Below the pieces are notes generated by a model. The model was not told the DNA's origin. It ran no database searches and worked only from the letters and a program-made list of their open reading frames with translations. Of a DNA stretch of 64,000 nt, positions 58,302 through 64,000 are shown piece after piece. How positions within the stretch are numbered: position 1 is the first letter of the stretch; every line of letters starts with the position of its first letter. Origin of the DNA: Microvelia longipes (lineage: Eukaryota; Arthropoda; Insecta; Hemiptera; Veliidae); NCBI GenBank assembly GCA_018340805.1, contig JACMZG010000008.1, positions 77,025,884 to 77,089,883 on the forward strand, given 5' to 3'. Made by a program: the position numbers and the translations under genes.

Positions 58302-58362
58302 ACAACTTCCATGGGTAGAAAAGTCCCTTAATGCGGTCATCCCCTTTATTCAAGATCCTTGT
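58302..58362. mobile_element. Right end of a MITE of the AAGGATCTTGAATAAAGGGG family
   Basis: AAAAGTCCCTTAATGCGGTC and TTTATTCAAGATCCTTG match the right terminus at 19186-19226. The rest of the element is probably inside the gap. Confidence 0.75.
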
Positions 58363-60710
58363 CGTATTATAATGTTGAGCAATCCAACTGTTGTACTTTA
58401 ATTTTGAATTTGTATTTAGCGCTATCATCTAGGTTTATTTTAGTTACAGTCACTTTTGATGAAGTTGGTAACTACTGAATTGGCACATTAACTTTGTTTT
58501 TGGTTTTTTAGGGTTCCGTTTTAAACAGCCATGCTGTAGTTGATCATGTTCTCGCTACTGTTTTATTCATAATTACTTTAATTATCTATAATTCGTGTTA
58601 AACTCACTAGTGTACGGTATGTAGCCACATTTACGTGTATTATCTTAAACAACTGTCTAATTGATTAGGTACCTTCGATACCATCATAGGGTACGCATGT
58701 TCTCATCACAGCACACGTGCTAATGTTTAGCCAGCTGCTAATAGAACTTCTCTTATAGGCCTAATCGTTATTAGGTTCAGCCTTCTTGCGAGTGAATGTG
58801 GCCATGGCATGGTAGCATTCAACCAACTTTAATGCCAATATGATCTCCAACAGCTCAGGTGCTCTTATCACCTACACTTTCATCAAGAAGTTAGATATTT
58901 ACTAATACTACGTACTAGGGCATACCTAGATACTCTTATTCGGTTTATATTTTCTTACGGCTGGGGGCAATTAGCTCAGGTTACCAGCTTTATTATTAAG
59001 GTATATTCCTAACCTCTTTGTTCAGGGCATACACTGAAGCACTTACAATTTAACTTTACCTATTTTTGTTTTTAATTATTAAATATTTTTTATAATTTTG
59101 TGATGACCTTTCTTAAAATAGATATTCATTTTAGAAATCTGTATTTATATCCTAGTATTAGATTCTGACCTACCCTGTGCTTCCCTTTTCATTTAATACA
59201 CTCCTCACTTATCACTTAACCAGCTTCTACTTTAGATGAGTGGTCGGTTCAGGCGAAAGCCCACTGATGCTTCAACAATAACATTTCTGAAAAAAACAGG
59301 GTTCCTTGTTCGCAATGTTTTTCTTTATTGGTAATCTACTTACTAATACTTACTCATAAAAAAATATGTTATAGCATCTAAGTTATGTACAATAATGACA
59401 CACTTAATCAAGTAATTTAAATTAAAAAAGTTAAGTATTACTTAAATGGAATTATGTTTACTCAAGTAAAATATCACTTAAACGAAATCCAGTTAACTTA
59501 AGTAAACTACCAGATTATTTATATAAATTTATGTTTATTAGTTCAACTAAGATTGAGTAGAGATCAACTTGGTGGAGGGAGAGACTTTTAGGCCACTCTT
59601 TATACCATGAAACCTTGCTTGTGTTGAATTAGATTTCACGGACACAATAGAAGCTCATATATGAGTCAAATTTCAAATTAAAATCTAGGTACTTCTAAAT
59701 ATATTTTTCCATCTAGTACATTTCTAATTTTAGTCAACCAAAGAAAAATACCCTCATTTTAAAAGTCTAATACGTAAATAATATTTAATTAATATAACTA
59801 ATATTAATTATATAACTAAAATTTATACTCGTAATTAATATATAGATCCTCATATATTTTATGTTTTATAATAATGTTAAAATGTAACGTATCGAACGGT
59901 AATGCACTGTAGAAATTAGAAATAGTCAGTTCTATCTAAGTTACTTTATAATTTATATAATTTTTATATAATTACCGAACTAGCTGGCTCAGCCAGTAAC
60001 CACAGCATTGGCTGAATTAATGTTTAATCTACGATTTGTAAATTTATAATATTGCTTGTATAATATTATTTAAGAACATTAATAAATGGTTTATTATTAT
60101 TATAATTAATATAATAATTAATTAATATAAACTGAAAGAAACTCCTAAGATTTTACTTCGCCTCGTCTCCTTAAAAAGGGTATATATTTTTTAAAGGAAT
60201 AGAAAGAGATTGTAAATTTAGAGAGAACAGGATCTTGGCATTTTTCCTATTAAGAGAAACATAATGTTTTTACAAAAAAAATATGCACGACTCATGGAAA
60301 TGGACTTGGCATAAAGAAAATTTCATACAAAAGATTCTCTGTACTTATAACGATGTAGATTTTTCTTTAACAATTTGCATATCATACGACATACTCAACA
60401 AATGAGCATACAACTTTCCTGTTAAAAAGAATGTATCTTTCTCTTGACAATTAAACGAGCGTCCAAATAGTCTTTCATTTAAAAGTTGAAAAGTACGGCC
60501 GAAAATGCTAGTCATGTCGTACTGAAGAAAACTAATCATAATTATTATTGAGCGAACTTTGCTTTCGAACGCATCATTAAAGCATATGCTTGTTATTTCG
60601 AATTCGTAACGTTTTCCCTGTTCTCGTTCCTTTGAAAATTTACTCTTTGAAGAAAACTGAAATTGGAATCTTATGAAGACCTAAGTGTTTTGTTTATAAA
60701 ATAATTGTTC
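58363..60710. other. Gene-free region
   Basis: No supported gene. Between 58620 and 59310 the base composition is more balanced (GGTTCAGGCGAAAGCCCACT and neighbours) and may be an old repeat or non-coding transcript that I cannot name. The rest is A+T-rich. Confidence 0.4.
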
Positions 60711-60990
60711 TTACTTTTCCTCGTTTATACCGTAGGTAAATAGAAAAAGTATTGTGTTTGCAAAAAAATCCGAAACCGGGATGTCATCGGAATTATCCGT
60801 TTTAGGCGTATTTAAGGCATCCTAAGTGGTTTTCACCAAATTTTCTGTCTGTATGTGTTTGTGTCTGTGACTGTTATCATCATAGCTCCCAGTTTATTTG
60901 TGCTAAGTATTTGAAACTTTGTACAAATATCAGTCTATATGTATAGTTGTGATCAGGAAACAATCCAAGTGAGTTGAAATTAGCAGGGAA
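60711..60990 (+). repeat. DR dispersed repeat, copy 7 (internally deleted)
   Basis: From TTACTTTTCCTCGTTTATAC through the TCTGTCTGTATGTG block to ATAGTTGTGATC, then a jump to AGGAAACAATCCAAGTGAGT. Everything from the TGACGTCA site to that point is missing, as is the hairpin-motif end. Confidence 0.75.
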
Positions 60991-61515
60991 ACCAATCTTC
61001 TTGACCTGGATCGATTTAAGTTATATCCAAAGTGTCCCAAATCATATAAATAAGTGAGGTTCTGATTGTGATAAAAAATCAGCTTAAAATTAAAGGAATG
61101 AAAAATGTATAAAAATACTGTCCTGCAACTATTGATAGGACGACCAAATTTCCTGTTTGTGCAGATCCCAAGCCAGACCTAGTCCACACTTTTCTGTTCT
61201 CCAAGTTTAAAACTATCGTGAATTCTATTAATGGCAATCCAGAGTTCACAATCACTAACCACTTTAACTACCGGTAACTGTGACTTCCGATGTACTGCCC
61301 AGTCCGAGGACTGCCCTGGAACTCTCAGGGCAGACCCTAGAGGGCATCTCCCTCCACTCAGTCAGACAAGTTTGGGGGCAGGAATTTGAATTTGCTGAAA
61401 TTCAGGTCCTCTTCTTAGTACTTAAGATTAAAACTACCCTAATAAGACCATTGAACTACCTAAACTAACAATTATCAAAACAGCTTACAGTTTCTTAATA
61501 ATAATGTAACAATAT
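60991..61515. other. Gene-free stretch
   Basis: A 62-codon frame at 61280-61468 lies in a more G+C-balanced patch. The LINE-like phrase GCAGATCCCAAGCCAGACC is nearby, but I recognise no protein and do not call a gene. Confidence 0.4.
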
Positions 61516-62411
61516 AACGACACACGGCTAAAATCAATTGAACCCCGCCAAATCTCAATGCTTCACCCTCATTTTTAAATAAAAAATCCTCTTATAGTAA
61601 CAAAAAAAAATCCTTCTCTGGCAACACTGAAAGTCAGGTATGTTTTGGGAAGATTTATGATTTGTTTTTATTTGATATGTCTTTTATTTTTAAACTTATT
61701 TATTTATCTTTTAAGTGGAATATGTTGTATCTATAAATTGTACCTAATGTTCTGCTTAAATTTGTCGGGGAAGTATAATTAAGTGAATTACATGTTTTTG
61801 ATTAACGTAATGCAATGGATCATAAGTAGTTCTATGATAAAGTTTTGACAGATTTTAAATAAATCGTCAGCTATAATTCTTTTTCCAAAAATAAACTGCT
61901 TTTTTGTGTCATGTTTTATATAATGCGTAATTGTTTCATTTATAAAATAATGTGACACAATATGCATTCATCGACTTAAGAAAAGTCAAGAATGTCATCT
62001 ATGAAAGACATTGGCTTTCGAAAAAAAATGCTGTCTTGGTTGACAGACCCCAGACCCTGTGCTGTACTCTAATAGCTAAGAAATGCTTGAAAGAAAATCA
62101 ATGTCCAAGCGTAAATATAAGGCAACCAACTCAATTCAACTCTGGCAATAAATGATGAATGAAACGATTGGAATGAAACGAAACGAACCGAAACAGATGA
62201 TATATGCACAAGAGAAATAAAAGGCGACGCGAGGCTTACAAATATTTACAGACCAGTGGTGCCTTTTGATTTTATTACGAAAAAAGGTTTTTTTTATATC
62301 CGAGGTTGCTAAAGCCTGGAGGGGGACAACGACGGGGTCCGGTCTGAGCCAATAGAATTCTTCCCTCACAGAATTTTTGGCGGGGTGCAATGATTTTAGC
62401 CGTGGTGTCGG
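61516..62411. mobile_element. TIR element TACGACACACGGC, copy B
   Basis: Left end ACGACACACGGCTAAAATCA; right end TGATTTTAGCCGTGGTGTCGG. The interior matches copy A over the left 250 bp and from AATGCTGTCTTGG to the right end, but the centre (61790-62020) is unrelated to A's. The copy has many one-base indels relative to A, even inside the terminal repeats. Frames of 67 and 84 codons on its two strands are not shared with A. Confidence 0.8.
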
Positions 62412-62504
62412 ATTATAATTGGTAAAAACTATTACAAACAGGTTAAAAATTTGTTTAAATTATGCCATAGATTAATGACCTAGATCTATGCCTAACATAA
62501 TAGG

Positions 62505-63222
62505 TTCATAGTATCCTCCCTTCTTCGGACTTGCTCTGCTCGTCCTCAGAATACACTATTCTCCAAAATTTAAACTGCAACTTGTTTCGGACTAGCTTCG
62601 CTCGTTCTCAGATAGAAAATACATCCGTTTCATTCTCAGCGCTCATCCATACAGCACTGACCACGCTCATAGCTGCTTGTCTTTCATGATTCAACAAAAG
62701 CCATAGATATACTTGTTGTATTGAGACCAAACATAGTGTACTTATTTATTACGTAAAGGTTAAATTATTTTAAGATTTTTTTTTAAAATGTACACAAGTC
62801 ATTAGATAAAAATTGAACTAATGCTGATAATAAGATGAAACTTAGCACAGATGTTAATCTTATACAGAGCTACATGCGTGCAAAATCTTAATTCTATCAT
62901 AGTATTTTATTGCGTTTTATGATTTTTCGAAATTTCCCTGAATCATTATCGTGGGTTAATGACGCCATAAAAAAATATTTTTCAAATAGCACAACTACAG
63001 CGGTAGACTGATCTTTGTATAAAGTTTCAATTCTTTCTCATAAATACACTAGGAGCTACGATGATAACAGACATACACACACACAGACAGACAACTTTGT
63101 GAAAACCACCCACGTGAAACACTTAAAACGGACAATTCCGGTGAGATCCTGGTTTCGGATTTTCTTAGCAAACACAATACTTTTTCTATATACCTACGGT
63201 ATAAATGAGGAAGACTATAAAT
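62505..63222 (-). repeat. DR dispersed repeat, copy 8
   Basis: Reverse orientation. Starts in the hairpin-motif part (GGACTTGCTCTGCTCGTCC, GGACTAGCTTCGCTCGTTC in complement), then the ATTATCGTGGGTTAATGACG block (TGACGTCA mutated to TGACGCCA), and ends near ATATACCTACGGTATAAATG. Confidence 0.8.
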
Positions 63223-64000
63223 AATTTTCGCTTCCCCTTCACTTTATCCGATGGAAGTAAATCGTAAAAATAAAACAGCCAAGTCGTTTCTATTTTACCT
63301 CTAGAATTGACTAAAATTGTACTTTTCTGCCTTTTGTAGAGACAGAAAAATGTTACTTATCCCGTAATCTCTCAAGGAAATAGTAAGCAGAAGTAAAATA
63401 ATGTTTTGGAAAAATATCAAAAAATCACAAATCCTCTTAACATTGTGTGATCAAGCTGAAATTTAATACTCACGCACTCCCATGTTTGGTTAATATGGTA
63501 AACTGTTATTATTGCCATTAATTTTATTTTAATTGAGTGACATATATAATCATATATAAATAAAACACAATGTTTGAGGCACTTATTGTATGCTACCATA
63601 TCGTATTAATTTAAATAAAAATTACGTAACATTTCTGTTTACCAAATCGACACCAACATTTAAAATACTTGCATTTAATAATTTCAATTAAAAACTAATT
63701 TTAATTTAAAGTTACGTCTTTGTCATTATTAAACAAATATTACAATATAAAATTTCTCGGCAAGATTCGGGATTAAAATAATTTGGTTCCTTCCATTTTG
63801 GCCTCAGGAAACGATGTGACAGCTTAGGGAGCAAAAAAACGCTTTTCTTCTTTGGTAAATTAATAATTAAACACAATCCTCTAATAATAATGTTAAAAAC
63901 CGGTAAATAAATGTTAAATTCTAAATTAAAAATAGTTGCTTCGCCTAAACCCTCAAATATAGTGTCTAATCAACATTTTTGCCTCTTCCTTCAATAATTG
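63223..64000. other. Gene-free A+T-rich end of the window
   Basis: No supported gene. GGTTCCTTCCATTTTGGCCT near 63784 faintly resembles the CCTCGG units of the R repeat. Confidence 0.4.

Noticed and set aside
57456..58428. Long frames of 190-290 codons
   Set aside because: Almost all codons are unknown bases of the assembly gap.

Overview
The window reads as non-coding, repeat-saturated DNA from an A+T-rich animal genome. The repertoire of Jockey/CR1-like and RTE-like LINEs, a Penelope-like element with a GIY-YIG endonuclease, hAT-type ends and many fold-back elements fits an arthropod, probably an insect, but I cannot name the species. I see no intact host gene, rRNA, tRNA or CRISPR. All recognisable coding sequence comes from mobile elements, every copy is broken or fragmentary, and one decayed coding remnant (36.5-37.4 kb, minus strand) is unrecognised.

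Layout. 0.4-1.0 kb: first of eight copies of a dispersed repeat, here called DR, that carries hairpin motifs of the GGAC-GA-GCGAAGC-GA-GTCC type. 1.7-6.0 kb: a hAT-like element with 8-bp target duplications, containing a Penelope-like element flanked by two 809-bp inverted arms. 6.0-16.2 kb: a block between inverted arms of about 0.45 kb, holding a 287-bp satellite (5 copies), an RTE-type LINE on the minus strand cut off in the middle of its reverse transcriptase, and a 161-bp satellite (21 copies). 16.8-21 kb: an endonuclease-only LINE fragment, a fold-back element, a MITE and a LINE 3' zinc-finger remnant. 21-28 kb: mostly A+T-rich unique sequence with one near-perfect 251-bp palindrome. 28.4-30.2 kb: a 35-bp satellite. 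30.5-46 kb: DR copies, fold-back elements, a 148-bp tandem, the unknown pseudogene, a LINE RT fragment, a TIR element and an exact 28-bp minisatellite. 49-54.2 kb: a nearly complete Jockey/CR1-like LINE. 54.6-63.2 kb: MITEs, a G+C-rich hairpin cluster, a 0.9-kb fold-back, an assembly gap and more TIR/DR copies.

The most interesting signals are in the RTE-like LINE. ORF1 and ORF2 lie in one frame, separated by a single UAG in the context UAG-CAA-UUA, a known stop-readthrough context, and ORF2 has no start codon before its endonuclease. The ORF1 tail also has a consensus PCNA-binding (PIP) box, QQSIVKFF. Separately, the GCGAAGC mini-hairpin core recurs in unrelated repeats (DR family, 161-bp satellite, G+C-rich cluster) with differing but mostly self-complementary outer stems. 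Many repeat copies differ by small indels, so some frameshifts may be sequencing errors.
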